From positions 62,001 to 126,000 of the forward strand of contig NZ_CANMEU010000010.1 in NCBI RefSeq assembly GCF_947497045.1: DNA of 64,000 nt, in the 5' to 3' direction. Positions 55,548 to 64,000 of the stretch are shown here, piece after piece. Numbering within the stretch: position 1 is the first letter of the stretch; the number at the start of each line of letters is the position of its first letter. The notes beneath the pieces were generated by a model. It had not been told where the DNA came from and made no database searches. It saw only the letters and a list, made by a program, of their open reading frames with translations. A program made the translations under genes and the position numbers. The stretch is from an uncultured Tateyamaria sp. (lineage in GTDB: Bacteria; Pseudomonadota; Alphaproteobacteria; Rhodobacterales; Rhodobacteraceae).

Positions 55548-56533
55548 AGGATAAGCGCGTCGACGGAGCGTCGCGCAGGAGGGAACGGGGCATGCGGCGG
55601 GCGGTGCCCGATCCGAAAGGCGGAAACGATGCGGCGGTCCTTGGGCAATTCCGCCATCCCGGCCAAAGCCTCGGCGCTCGTCAGATCATCGGCCAGAGCG
55701 GTGAGCACAGAGGCCCCGAAACCAGCAGCTTCGATCCTGAGCCAGGCCCGGTAGAAGGCGCGACCGCTCACAAACGGGTCTTCGCCCTTGGGGCGGTGAA
55801 ATACCACGATGGCGGTTGCGGCAGCCGTCTTTTGTTCCTCAGACAGCAGTTTTTCCGCAAGACCGCAGGCTAACAAAGGGCGAAATCCAAAGCCCAGCAA
55901 CACTTTCGCGCCGATCCTTTCAAAGAACCCCAGTCGCATCGCATCGGCATTCAGGCCGTCGCGCGCCCAATTCGGATGACTGCGCCGCAATCGCATCCAC
56001 GAGACAAGCTCTGTGCGAAAGTCATCCCGTCTGGTGAACGTGAAACTGGCCGTATCCAGCAGTTTCGCAATGAGCCGGATCATTTCAGAAGCTGTGAACA
56101 CGTGGCAATCTGCATCAGCAAGTGTCTGTGCGACTTGGCGGCCTTCATCCGTTGGGGCTTTGAACGCACCGCGCCAGCTTTGCCGGGTGATCACATGCCG
56201 GGCCAGCGCATCCCCTTGTGGGGTGCCGGCGGTCTCCGGAGCGAAAGTCAGTCGGGCGATGGGGCGCATGTCGCTGGTGCCGTCATCCGTCACCAGATCG
56301 TGCGATATGCGCAATCCTTCCTGCGCCGCAGCCAGCACCATCCCCTCAAGCGCCGCACCCAGGCTCATCGCGGCATCATGGCCTGTGGGATCTGCGGCAG
56401 GCAGGCGCACCTTGTGGTCTTCGAACAACCAAATCCGATCCCCCTCAAGCTTCCAGCGGGCCGGTTGAACGTTGTGAACACTGGGGGCCAGACTGGCCCG
56501 CGCAACCAGCTGCCGGAACAAATCAGGCGTCAT
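55544..56533 (-). CDS. Nitroreductase-fold flavoprotein (Acg-like)
   Basis: A 329-residue protein of the nitroreductase superfamily, closest in style to the Acg group (SLAPSVHNVQPARWKLEG at the N-terminus, SMGAALEGMVLAA-like helix, GFGASVLTAL). Acg-type proteins can bind FMN or only sequester it. It is the last gene of the operon 60632-55544 and overlaps the acetyltransferase stop-start by 4 nt. By analogy with other E1-nitroreductase pairs it could oxidise a peptide or acyl product, by inference. Confidence 0.72.
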   Translation of the reverse strand: MTPDLFRQLVARASLAPSVHNVQPARWKLEGDRIWLFEDHKVRLPAADPTGHDAAMSLGAALEGMVLAAAQEGLRISHDLVTDDGTSDMRPIARLTFAPETAGTPQGDALARHVITRQSWRGAFKAPTDEGRQVAQTLADADCHVFTASEMIRLIAKLLDTASFTFTRRDDFRTELVSWMRLRRSHPNWARDGLNADAMRLGFFERIGAKVLLGFGFRPLLACGLAEKLLSEEQKTAAATAIVVFHRPKGEDPFVSGRAFYRAWLRIEAAGFGASVLTALADDLTSAEALAGMAELPKDRRIVSAFRIGHRPPHAPFPPARRSVDALIL

Positions 56534-57615
56534 GTCAGGTCTTTCCTGAACAAATGAAGGCGATGCAACGGGGTGGCCCCGATCTTGGACATCATTCGTA
56601 GGGACGCCTGATTTTCGTCCGCAATCCAGGTGATGCCAAGCTGTTCATAACCAGCCCCGCGCAGTTGCGTGAGGGTTCGCGAAAGCATTGCGCTCATCAG
56701 GCCGCGCCCGTGGCACGACTTGGCAACGGAGTAGAAAATGATCACTGCACGTTTGCGCCGCAGCCGGAAGCGCAGGAAGTGAAACGGGGTCATCAGTGTA
56801 AAGCGCGAGCGTGTCGCCTTGAGAAAGCCGTTGAGATCGGGAATGCAGATCACGACGCCGACGGGCTCATCACCCTTGGCCAGAACCGCGGACAGTCGGG
56901 GGTCGATAATGCTCATCATCTCACCCGCCTGAAAGTTGAATTCCCCGGCTGTCAGGGGCACGAACATCGCATTGTCCGAAAACCCGTCATTGAGCACCTG
57001 CCTTGCCTCTTCCATACGTGCGGCGAAGGTTTTGCGCCGGACCGGGGCGAAAGCACAGTCCGTTTCCAGCTGTAACGGGGGTATTTTGGCCTTGGCCAGA
57101 TCCAGCTCAAACGTGGTCACAGGAAAGACGGGTACAAAACCGTTCTGGCGCAAAAGCCTTGGAATATGCGGCGGGTTCACGACCATGTCGGTATAGGCTT
57201 TGCGCTCAAAATGGTCAGTCTGCACGCCCATCTGCTGCATCGCCGTGAGGTTGAAATTCCCGACAAGTTCTTCGTGCCCCTTGCTTCGGGCCCATCCTTC
57301 GGCCTTGTCCAGCAAGGCCCTGGCAATCTCGGTGTCATCAGCACAGTCAAAGAAACCGAACGAGGCGTGTTTGGTCCCGTAAAGCTTGTTTGAGGCGATA
57401 TGATCATGCACCACGATCCGTCCCAACGGGATCCCGTCGCGAAAGGCGGTGAAATAGTTGAAGACCTCGTTGCTTGGGAAAAGCGGGTTTGTACCTGCGA
57501 TCAAGGCACGCTTAAGGTCAGACTTCAGCGGAGATACATAAGGCGTGCTGTCCTCATAGGCCTGAAACGGGACCTCGAAGAATGACGCAAAATCGCGTTC
57601 GACGATCTCAATCAT
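56530..57615 (-). CDS. Large GNAT-type acetyltransferase
   Basis: A 361-residue protein of the two-lobed GNAT family, with GRIVVHDHIASN, ASFGFFDCADD and a C-terminal acetyltransferase core (GRGLMSAMLSRTL and ENQASLRMMSKIGA). The acceptor is unknown. The start at 57615 overlaps the membrane-protein stop by 8 nt, and its stop overlaps the nitroreductase start, so translation of the operon is coupled. Confidence 0.72.
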   Translation of the reverse strand: MIEIVERDFASFFEVPFQAYEDSTPYVSPLKSDLKRALIAGTNPLFPSNEVFNYFTAFRDGIPLGRIVVHDHIASNKLYGTKHASFGFFDCADDTEIARALLDKAEGWARSKGHEELVGNFNLTAMQQMGVQTDHFERKAYTDMVVNPPHIPRLLRQNGFVPVFPVTTFELDLAKAKIPPLQLETDCAFAPVRRKTFAARMEEARQVLNDGFSDNAMFVPLTAGEFNFQAGEMMSIIDPRLSAVLAKGDEPVGVVICIPDLNGFLKATRSRFTLMTPFHFLRFRLRRKRAVIIFYSVAKSCHGRGLMSAMLSRTLTQLRGAGYEQLGITWIADENQASLRMMSKIGATPLHRLHLFRKDLT

Positions 57616-58816
57616 GCGATGCGTCCCGCTCGGCCAGAAGGACTGCGAGCCGCTGTGCAATCCGCAATTCCAGTTCCAGTTGCCGCGATTGGGCGAGCGC
57701 GGGCACATTCAGCGCCATGGTGCGAAGCGGGTCCTTGGACACCAACATAACATGGCTGGCTTCGAATTTGCGAAAGAACCATGCAAACTGCTCGGAGAGC
57801 TTTGGATTGCCAAGCAGGTCCAGATCTTTCGAGGACACGACGCCACGGCGGATCAGGTGATCTTTGAACACCGCATCGAAATCCCCCAGACTATCAGCGT
57901 TCAGGATCAACGCGCCCGAGGTCAACGCCCTCGTTTGAAGCGCCTGCAAGAACGCATCATGGCTGCTCAGACCATCGTCGGCCAAGACATCAAGCACCCG
58001 CCCGACCTTGACCTCGCGCCTGATCAGCCGGGCCTGATAGAAGATCAAGGCCAGCAAACCCACACTGACGACAATCGCCATCACCTGCACCGTTGTGCGC
58101 ACATCAAGCCCGGCGAGTTCCATGATGCAGAGCGACGCAATAGCGAGACCCGCAGCAAGTGCCGCGGTGGCCGAGACGACTTCGGATTGCGTCGCATCAC
58201 TGCGGCGAAGCGTCAGGCCAAGCCAGCACATGGCCAGAATGGCAATACCTGACAACCGCACCGGAAAGTCCAGAAACTCGGTTCGGAAATCCGATATGGT
58301 CAGTGGCACGATCAGGGCGAGGGACAGTGCCAGCCGGTCGATTGTCGTGTTTTCCGCCACCGACAGGCTTTTCCTGTCTCGCGCCAGAACAAGGACGGTC
58401 AGTGCTACAACAGTCAGGACTTGAAAGCCCGCCAGCGAAATAATGGCCAAAAACGCCTGAGTTGGTGGTGTCACCGCGGCCACAACCGCAAAGACAAGCG
58501 CCCCGACAGCGGCCCATGCCTTCAGGATGAGCGGCGCGTGCCGGCGCAGCAATGCCTCGACCACCAGGAGCATCGCAAGCGGGACGAGGCCGGCAAAGGC
58601 AAAGGTCAAACGCCCGATCCCTTCTGCACCCGTAAGCCATTGCAAAAGCCGGATGGCCAACAGCGCGGCCACGACCTGGATCGCAAATAGAAACCGCCTT
58701 GTCAGCACGGTTCTGGGGCGCTGCATGCGCAATACCTGCCCGAACAGCGCCAGACCAAACAGGCTTGCCAACGTAACAACACTGTCGGCAATCAATTCCG
58801 GCGAAAAGCCCGTCAT
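57608..58816 (-). CDS. Polytopic membrane protein, unrecognised
   Basis: A 402-residue protein with about eight to nine hydrophobic helices in the first 260 residues and a soluble C-terminal region of about 140 residues. No family is recognised. The layout (multi-helix N-terminus plus cytoplasmic tail with VLDVLADDGLSSHDAF) recalls 7TM-type sensors, but no kinase or cyclase signature is present. It overlaps the ThiF-like gene upstream and the GNAT gene downstream, so it belongs to the same operon and may sense or anchor the system. Confidence 0.6.
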   Translation of the reverse strand: MTGFSPELIADSVVTLASLFGLALFGQVLRMQRPRTVLTRRFLFAIQVVAALLAIRLLQWLTGAEGIGRLTFAFAGLVPLAMLLVVEALLRRHAPLILKAWAAVGALVFAVVAAVTPPTQAFLAIISLAGFQVLTVVALTVLVLARDRKSLSVAENTTIDRLALSLALIVPLTISDFRTEFLDFPVRLSGIAILAMCWLGLTLRRSDATQSEVVSATAALAAGLAIASLCIMELAGLDVRTTVQVMAIVVSVGLLALIFYQARLIRREVKVGRVLDVLADDGLSSHDAFLQALQTRALTSGALILNADSLGDFDAVFKDHLIRRGVVSSKDLDLLGNPKLSEQFAWFFRKFEASHVMLVSKDPLRTMALNVPALAQSRQLELELRIAQRLAVLLAERDASHD

Positions 58817-59682
58817 GCCATCATGCGTCGCAAAAAGCGGGTGACGACGGGCCGCAGCACCGCTGCCGTGATAGGATTGCGTGGATGTTCGACCCGCGCA
58901 GCGTAGGGGTTAAAAAACCACCCACGGTGGTCCGCACCCGGCGGACGCCCCAGAATGCCATTGACCACTTCATAGGCCATCAGCATCCCGGTCGAGATCA
59001 CCATGGGTGCAAAAGACATGCGGCTGCGTTTACCGGCTGTGACTTCACCAGCCAGCTCAAGGTCGATGTAGCGGCGCGAAGAAGAATGCAACACCACATA
59101 GGTCGCCTCTGCAAAAAAGGCGCTCTCGCGTTGCGCCTGGCTGAGTGCATCCCAAGCGGTGCCAATGGTTGGATATCCCAACCGTTCTTCCGGCATCGGA
59201 TCTTTTGGCTGCGTCACAAAGACGGATGGCAGCGGAGAGGCATAGGCGTCGATCACGGCACGTTCAGCCTCGCGCGATTGGCGGTACAGCAAAAGTGATG
59301 CACCAAGGTCGTCTGTCCCGTTGACGACGATTTTGCTGTCTGCCACAGCGCTTTGCACATGGTCCGGCCACTCGTCCCGATAGACCGTGATCTCCATCTC
59401 GGGATTGATTTGCAGGCACAGATCGCGCGTGGCCTCGGCTTTTTGCCCCCCGATGGTGTCACGAAAGGCAAAGACCTGCCGGTTCATGTTCGATGTCTCG
59501 AACGCGTCGATATCCGCAAGGATCAGTCGCCCGACACCCATGCGCGCCAGCCCCATGACACAAGCGCCCCCCATGCCGCCCGTGCCACACACAAAAACCT
59601 GTGCCGCACGCAGGCGGGCTTGTTCCTCTGGCGTTACAAACCCGATATTGCGGTTTGTGAAATCATCGTAGGAAAAGGTCAA
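58813..59682 (-). CDS. E1/ThiF-family adenylyltransferase
   Basis: A 289-residue E1-like enzyme. The ATP-binding motif is CGTGGMGGA (32-40), followed by ADIDAFETSNMNRQ (56-69), with the acidic and Asn/Arg/Gln residues used for adenylation by ThiF, MoeB and ubiquitin E1. It should activate a C-terminal carboxylate as an acyl adenylate. It has only three cysteines (32, 41, 89), none at the usual thioester position, and no zinc CxxC pairs, so adenylation without transthiolation is likely. The start overlaps the preceding acetyltransferase-like gene by ATGA. Confidence 0.85.
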   Translation of the reverse strand: MTFSYDDFTNRNIGFVTPEEQARLRAAQVFVCGTGGMGGACVMGLARMGVGRLILADIDAFETSNMNRQVFAFRDTIGGQKAEATRDLCLQINPEMEITVYRDEWPDHVQSAVADSKIVVNGTDDLGASLLLYRQSREAERAVIDAYASPLPSVFVTQPKDPMPEERLGYPTIGTAWDALSQAQRESAFFAEATYVVLHSSSRRYIDLELAGEVTAGKRSRMSFAPMVISTGMLMAYEVVNGILGRPPGADHRGWFFNPYAARVEHPRNPITAAVLRPVVTRFLRRMMA

Positions 59683-60632
59683 ATCGGGTCCTTTCGCGGG
59701 CGCAACGTGCCAAAATGCCGGTTGCTGTCGAACCAGTGCAGTGCGGGCAGGATCACCCGTTGCAGCATCAAGGCCACCAGGGTCACACCGACACTGGCAA
59801 GAGACGCCCGGGGCACCGAATTCTTCAGATAGCCACTGGCCGTCGCCAGATCGATCTGTCCAAGCTGCAATACGTCATCACCCCGGTCGTAGTCCAACAG
59901 GTTCTGACAGAACTCGTTGTAAATAGCATTGCGGTGGTGGGGGGCTTCCTCAAAGGTCTTCTTTAGATCGTCCGAGCCTCCGGTATAGGCATTGGTGATG
60001 ACAAAGCGGTCTTCATCAAACCCGGCATCGGCCCCTACCCCGAAAACGTACCGGTGCTCTGCCATGATCGTGCGCGCCAGCAGGAGATGCTGCAAGGATC
60101 TCTCCTTGGACCGCCGGGGCGTTGGGAATACATCGTCAAAGGTCTCCGCGACCATGCCCACAATGGCAGGCACCTGCGTGACGTTTGACACCCAAAGCGG
60201 ACGCATCTGATTGCGAAACAACAACAAGATGCAGGTCAGACCGTACAGAACCCACGACAATCCCTGCGATTGCTGGTCTGGATCCACCATGACCAACCCC
60301 AGATGCAACACCTCCATCGGCTCCGTCATCGTCGTGATATCCATCAGAGCCAGCGCGTTGAATGCGACTGGCTGCCGGGTGTCCTTGCGGCGTACAATCG
60401 TGACAATCGTGGACTTCAGCCGTTCCGGATCACCTGAAAACACGCCATAGGTCAATGACCCACGCGCGAGCGTTTTCGAAGCGACCGTAACAAGATCAGC
60501 CGACAGCGACGCCAATTCCTCCTGTGACATCCACAGCCCCGGACGCTCGACAATCCGCGTTTCAAAATGTTTGCCCGTGGACAGGGTCAAATCGAGCCGT
60601 GGCTGAAACAATGCGCGCACAAACCCGGACAT
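59679..60632 (-). CDS. Acetyltransferase-like protein heading the ThiF operon
   Basis: A 317-residue protein I do not recognise with certainty. The segment LHLGLVMVDPDQQSQGLSWVLYGL resembles the acetyl-CoA loop of GNAT or N-acyl-amino-acid synthase enzymes. A hydrophobic stretch near the C-terminus (LASVGVTLVALMLQ) may associate with membrane. The start at 60632 has AAGGA 8 nt upstream and is preferred over the extended frame to 60686. It is the first gene of a five-gene unit with overlaps at every junction. Confidence 0.58.
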   Translation of the reverse strand: MSGFVRALFQPRLDLTLSTGKHFETRIVERPGLWMSQEELASLSADLVTVASKTLARGSLTYGVFSGDPERLKSTIVTIVRRKDTRQPVAFNALALMDITTMTEPMEVLHLGLVMVDPDQQSQGLSWVLYGLTCILLLFRNQMRPLWVSNVTQVPAIVGMVAETFDDVFPTPRRSKERSLQHLLLARTIMAEHRYVFGVGADAGFDEDRFVITNAYTGGSDDLKKTFEEAPHHRNAIYNEFCQNLLDYDRGDDVLQLGQIDLATASGYLKNSVPRASLASVGVTLVALMLQRVILPALHWFDSNRHFGTLRPRKDPI

Positions 60633-61141
60633 AAACAGATCCTTCAAAGCCTTTGGCCAGCACAGGGTTTGTCCCTTTGCGCTCAACGCCCGAGCCTAAA
60701 TCTGGCACCATGCTGATCGCAATATCTTTATTCGTGCAGACGGGTTTATTCTTTGCAAAGCGCGATGTTCTTGTAGCAGTCGCGGTCTCACTCATATCCA
60801 GTTGCGCCCCTGGGACAGGACGTTGTGCTGCGAGTGATGTAACGTACGGTACGTAAAGCCGCGTACGGTCCCCGTAGGCCTCTCGCTGCTTCGCCTTATT
60901 GCTACGGCGATTTTTTTCCGATAACGCCCGGTGCGGAAATGCCCCACGTGGCCATTCAGACCATAGTGCATGGAATGTGTGCTGGCAAAGCATCCACCTG
61001 CCGCCAGATTGATGTTTCCGACGCTGTCTCGGGCAGTTGATCTGGCAAGGCGATCCTCAAAGGGGATGTACAGATATGATCAGCGATTTCAGGTGCGGAA
61101 CCTTTGGCATCGTCTGCCTTCGGTGATGGGGTGTGGACCTG
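60633..61141. other. Operon promoter region
   Basis: A 509-bp region upstream of the ThiF operon. It contains the palindrome at 60842-60854 described separately and several short frames. A 77-codon minus-strand frame starting at about 60,795 overlaps the operon's first gene and is not supported. Nothing else was recognised. Confidence 0.5.
60842..60854. promoter_or_regulatory. Palindromic operator candidate ACGTAC-G-GTACGT
   Basis: A perfect 6+1+6 inverted repeat about 210 nt upstream of the first gene of the ThiF operon. A partial third copy (GCGTACGGT) lies at 60861-60869. Such repeats are typical of TetR- or MarR-type regulators. No regulator gene is adjacent, so the assignment is inference. 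Confidence 0.5.
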
Positions 61142-62200
61142 TCAAGACGCACCGCCGAACAGCCTTCGCCCAATCCGCATCAGGCCGGATTCACGGACTG
61201 GCGCAGTATGGGGTTTCGACGGCAGAAAACTGTCTATCGATATCTGATCGGGCTCGGCACCGAGCCTGATAATATCCCTTTGACAACTCTCAACCATCAC
61301 AGGCGGCCCCGCGGCAAAGATCCGATGCTGTGACAGGCTGGCATAATCCTGAGCAACCGCAGGCCCTATGAAACCTGTGCGATATGTTGTCGTCTCATCC
61401 GCTTCCGACAGAATGACGGACAGCCGGAAATTGGGTCCCGCCTTCAAGAGGTCACTTAGCGCATCATTTGCAAAGACATCCTCGCCGGTGCGGGTGCCGA
61501 AATACATGTGGCAGGGTATATGTGGTGCCATTTCCACGAGGTGCTTCGCCATGGAGATCAGCGGCGCAATCCCCGTTCCTCCGCCCAGCAACAGGATCGG
61601 ACGATCGGGTATATCCGACAGGCAGGATGAACCGAACGGTCCGTCCAGACAAATCCGGGTGCCTGCTGGCAGACCTTTGGCGATCATCGGGCTGACGCAG
61701 CCGTCCGGCAGAACCTTTATATAGAATGTCTGTTCATTTTGGGCTGACGTCGTGGCGGGCGAATAGCTGCGCGCAGGTTTACCCGGCAATGACAGATCAA
61801 AATACTGCCCGGGATGAAACTCCAGTGGGGTCAGCGGCCTCAACCGAACTGCCACGACATCCCGCGTTTCTTGCGTCACTGCGATCACCTCGGCCCGATA
61901 TCGGCACGGCGCAATGGTTGGTGCGCCAAGAGGTTCGGGGAACCGGATTTCGAGTGGCCCTCTTGCCTTTGATCGACAGGCGAGGATCCAGCCATTCGCA
62001 GCTTCCTCCTGACTCAGTGTCCCGGCAATATGTGGCAGGCACGTGACCTCACCACTGAGGAGCTGGCATTTGCAGCTGCCACAGTCGCCCGATCGGCATT
62101 GGTTGGGAATTGGAACGCCGGCCTCAAGCCCGGCCTCCAGAAGTGTTCCCTTGTTCAAAGGCACCTTGTGGGGCCAGTTTGCAATCCGAAGATGTGGCAT
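61142..62200 (-). CDS. 2Fe-2S ferredoxin-NAD(P)H flavin reductase
   Basis: A 352-residue electron-transfer reductase. The N-terminal plant-type ferredoxin domain has ligands Cys35, Cys40, Cys43 and Cys75 (CRSGDCGSC...LAC). An FAD domain follows with RSYSPATT, and an NAD domain with LLLGGGTGIAPLIS. It resembles reductases of ring-hydroxylating oxygenases and of CDP-deoxysugar pathways. It starts 3 nt after the cytochrome b fusion gene, so they probably pass electrons between NAD(P)H and a membrane or periplasmic redox partner. Confidence 0.87.
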   Translation of the reverse strand: MPHLRIANWPHKVPLNKGTLLEAGLEAGVPIPNQCRSGDCGSCKCQLLSGEVTCLPHIAGTLSQEEAANGWILACRSKARGPLEIRFPEPLGAPTIAPCRYRAEVIAVTQETRDVVAVRLRPLTPLEFHPGQYFDLSLPGKPARSYSPATTSAQNEQTFYIKVLPDGCVSPMIAKGLPAGTRICLDGPFGSSCLSDIPDRPILLLGGGTGIAPLISMAKHLVEMAPHIPCHMYFGTRTGEDVFANDALSDLLKAGPNFRLSVILSEADETTTYRTGFIGPAVAQDYASLSQHRIFAAGPPVMVESCQRDIIRLGAEPDQISIDSFLPSKPHTAPVRESGLMRIGRRLFGGAS

Positions 62201-62203
62201 GGG

Positions 62204-63856
62204 CTACTCCAGTTCCACGACGACCGGATAGAGATGGCGCGTGTGGCGGGTCTGCGCGTGATCGAAGGCTGCCACCCAAAGATAGGTTGGCGCATCCGGC
62301 AAGAAGGCCACATCATATTCCGAGCCGGTGTCCAGCTTACGCCTCACCTCCATCGTCCAGACACCATTTTCCCAATGCGAGACAGCTGTGACGTCGCCGC
62401 GATCACCTTCCATCGGCGCGTCAACGATGACAGCAGGCAGGATCGTTCCGACGGGAAAGTTCTCAAGCGTGTCGAGCGCAGGATCGTAGGGCACCGTCTC
62501 GCTTTCGCGCAAAAACAGCCCAATGTCATCGCCCGCGTCTGGGGCCAGATTGACCTGCTGAAATTGGGAAAGCATCGACGGATCACGGGGCAACGCGACG
62601 GGGGTGACCAGATCGTCCGAGTATTCCTCCCAATTCATGGCATATCCGCCACCATCCTTGGGGTCCTTGCTGTAACCGCCAGTGTAGCGCCCCTCGCCCT
62701 TGGGAACCATTGGCGGGCCGAAATAGTTGTCGTCAATCTGATTCATAACGGTGTTGCCGGTCCGCACTGACTTCCAGTGCCAGACATCGACCACACTGCC
62801 ATCGGTCGTATAGTGCAGACCTCGCCCGCCCGAAGGCTCCGGCGCGTTATCAAGCGGTTGCGGGCCAAGGTGGATCGAATGATCCCCGGCAATGCCGCCG
62901 CCGCGGGACAGCATCACGCCAAACTTGTCTTCGTAGTAGTCGTCTTCGTCTTGTATGCTGAATTCGGATTGTTGCACTTGCCAACCGGCTTCGGTCCTCA
63001 CAAGCGGCAGGTGCTTCTGGCTGCGCGTGGCATCCTCCCATTGCAGCAGGACATAGATGTCTGTGCCGTCATGGAGCGCGCGAACAGTCACATCGGTGAC
63101 GCCTTCATCAGAGTTTGCACCGCGTGTCGTGGTAACGGTCACGGGTGCCGCAATGCCCCAGCTTGCATCATCGGGATTGCCGTCCAGATCGGGCAGTTCA
63201 TCCGTGCGCATAACCATCAGGTTCTCGGACGCGGTCCGCTCGAGCGTCATCATCATGGCTGCGGCTGCCGTTCCCGCAATCACAGCGCCCCCGGCCGCGA
63301 TCCCGAAAGCAGGGGTCGGGCGAAAAATCTTCAAGAGCTGCGAGACGCCGCCCATGAAGGCAAGTGCTGCGACATGCACCACCATGTAGGCGGGCAACAC
63401 CCAGGCTGCATATTCGTGAACCATGGCAGCGAGCGGATAGGCCATCAGGCCGGGCAAGACACCCATGGCCAGTCCCGTGATCAACGCAACAATCAGCGCC
63501 GCAAACGCCACCCAGTAGATCAACACATTCAGCGCCCGCCACCAACCTCTGGCGTCAGTCCCGCCCATGATGTCGGTACGCCATGATCGGTTCAAAGCGA
63601 TCCTGCCCCAAAGCCCGGCACGCCAGATAAAAACCGCATAGGCCGCGAACAGCGCGACAAATCCAACGGCGGAAATCAAATGCCAGAAGATGACATTGCC
63701 CTGTGGCAGGAGGCCCGAAAAATTGCTCGCGAAACTTGATTGCGGCATATCCGCAGCAATGCGCAACCCGGTGAACAGACTTACGCTCAGGGCCGTAATA
63801 AGCAACCAGTGGACCGCGAAAGTGAAAAAATCGGATCGTGGCTTTTGACGAGCCAT
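62204..63856 (-). CDS. Cytochrome b561-like membrane domain fused to ethylbenzene-dehydrogenase gamma-like haem domain
   Basis: A 550-residue protein. Residues 1 to about 190 contain four to five membrane helices with paired histidines (AVHWLLITAL, FWHLISAVGF, MVHEYAAWVL, YMVVHVAAL) of a cytochrome b domain. The rest, after a further helix, resembles the EB_dh family (PDLDGNPDDASWGIAAPVTV, YVLLQWEDATRSQKH, DYYEDKFGVM), which binds a b haem in the periplasm. The start at 63856 was chosen for a GGAGGAG site 8 nt upstream; 63862 is possible. It forms a two-gene unit with the reductase. Confidence 0.82.
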   Translation of the reverse strand: MARQKPRSDFFTFAVHWLLITALSVSLFTGLRIAADMPQSSFASNFSGLLPQGNVIFWHLISAVGFVALFAAYAVFIWRAGLWGRIALNRSWRTDIMGGTDARGWWRALNVLIYWVAFAALIVALITGLAMGVLPGLMAYPLAAMVHEYAAWVLPAYMVVHVAALAFMGGVSQLLKIFRPTPAFGIAAGGAVIAGTAAAAMMMTLERTASENLMVMRTDELPDLDGNPDDASWGIAAPVTVTTTRGANSDEGVTDVTVRALHDGTDIYVLLQWEDATRSQKHLPLVRTEAGWQVQQSEFSIQDEDDYYEDKFGVMLSRGGGIAGDHSIHLGPQPLDNAPEPSGGRGLHYTTDGSVVDVWHWKSVRTGNTVMNQIDDNYFGPPMVPKGEGRYTGGYSKDPKDGGGYAMNWEEYSDDLVTPVALPRDPSMLSQFQQVNLAPDAGDDIGLFLRESETVPYDPALDTLENFPVGTILPAVIVDAPMEGDRGDVTAVSHWENGVWTMEVRRKLDTGSEYDVAFLPDAPTYLWVAAFDHAQTRHTRHLYPVVVELE

Positions 63857-64000
63857 TAGCATCTCCTCCCTCAAAACTCTGCAATTGCCCCAAGCATCGT
63901 TGTGCAGAGCAACGTCCGTCAACTTCACCCCAGATATTCGGCGGAGCGGCGCTGGAGGTTTCAAGTTCAGAGACCCAAAGGCACAGCGAAAGGCAATGAA

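Noticed and set aside
60562-60797. 77-codon minus-strand frame upstream of the ThiF operon
   Set aside because: It overlaps the first operon gene in another frame, lacks a good ribosome-binding site and shows no homology.

Overview
The window looks like a chromosomal segment of a marine Rhodobacteraceae (Roseobacter-group) alphaproteobacterium. This is inferred from GC-rich codon use, dense ATGA-type gene overlaps, hpa, egt, MCE-transport and AGCS-symporter genes of that flavour, and a decayed IS481-type transposase. No rRNA, tRNA or CRISPR array was seen.

Region 1 (1-9145) starts with the 3'-truncated gene of a cyclooxygenase-like haem peroxidase. Two lipid-trafficking MCE systems follow, facing each other: an Mla-type ABC importer (STAS-permease fusion, ATPase, MCE protein, lipoprotein) on plus, and a Pqi/Let-type system (PqiA split in two genes, three-MCE PqiB, PqiC) on minus. 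Their lipoprotein genes share one CTAG as both stop codons. Region 2 (9194-14641) carries homoprotocatechuate catabolism (hpaD, hpaE, divergent hpaR with a palindromic operator candidate), a UPF0261 protein and a fold-IV aminotransferase. Region 3 (14729-26522) has a 927-residue soluble eukaryotic-like kinase, a GtrB/GtrA/methyltransferase/membrane-protein cassette, the ergothioneine pair egtB-egtD, a rhamnosyltransferase-like gene and a cytoplasmic-type sulfatase.

Region 4 (26930-33815) holds a uspA gene followed by a broken AGCS symporter, a DUF808 protein, two GAPDH genes separated by a small membrane-protein gene, and a LysE exporter. An intact uspA-AGCS pair lies at 46.1-48.1 kb. Region 5 (34280-49429) looks like a secretion region: a type I exporter (ABC plus adaptor) with three proteins that lack signal peptides and look extracellular. 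These are a CEMIP/TMEM2-like beta-helix with a C-terminal G8 domain, a two-domain protein with an Asp-Pro linker, and a malectin protein. An amidohydrolase, an epimerase, a truncated IclR regulator and an IS481 remnant are interspersed.

Region 6 (50284-64000) has an ECF sigma/anti-sigma pair divergent from a DUF4394 protein, and a decayed adenylate cyclase. It also has a dihaem cytochrome c convergent with a tightly overlapping five-gene operon (nitroreductase, GNAT, polytopic membrane protein, E1/ThiF-like adenylyltransferase, second acetyltransferase-like protein). It ends with a 2Fe-2S flavin reductase and a cytochrome b-ethylbenzene-dehydrogenase-gamma fusion. The five-gene operon is the best candidate here for an undescribed biosynthetic or protein-modifying system. 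The permuted G8 protein and the large kinase come next.
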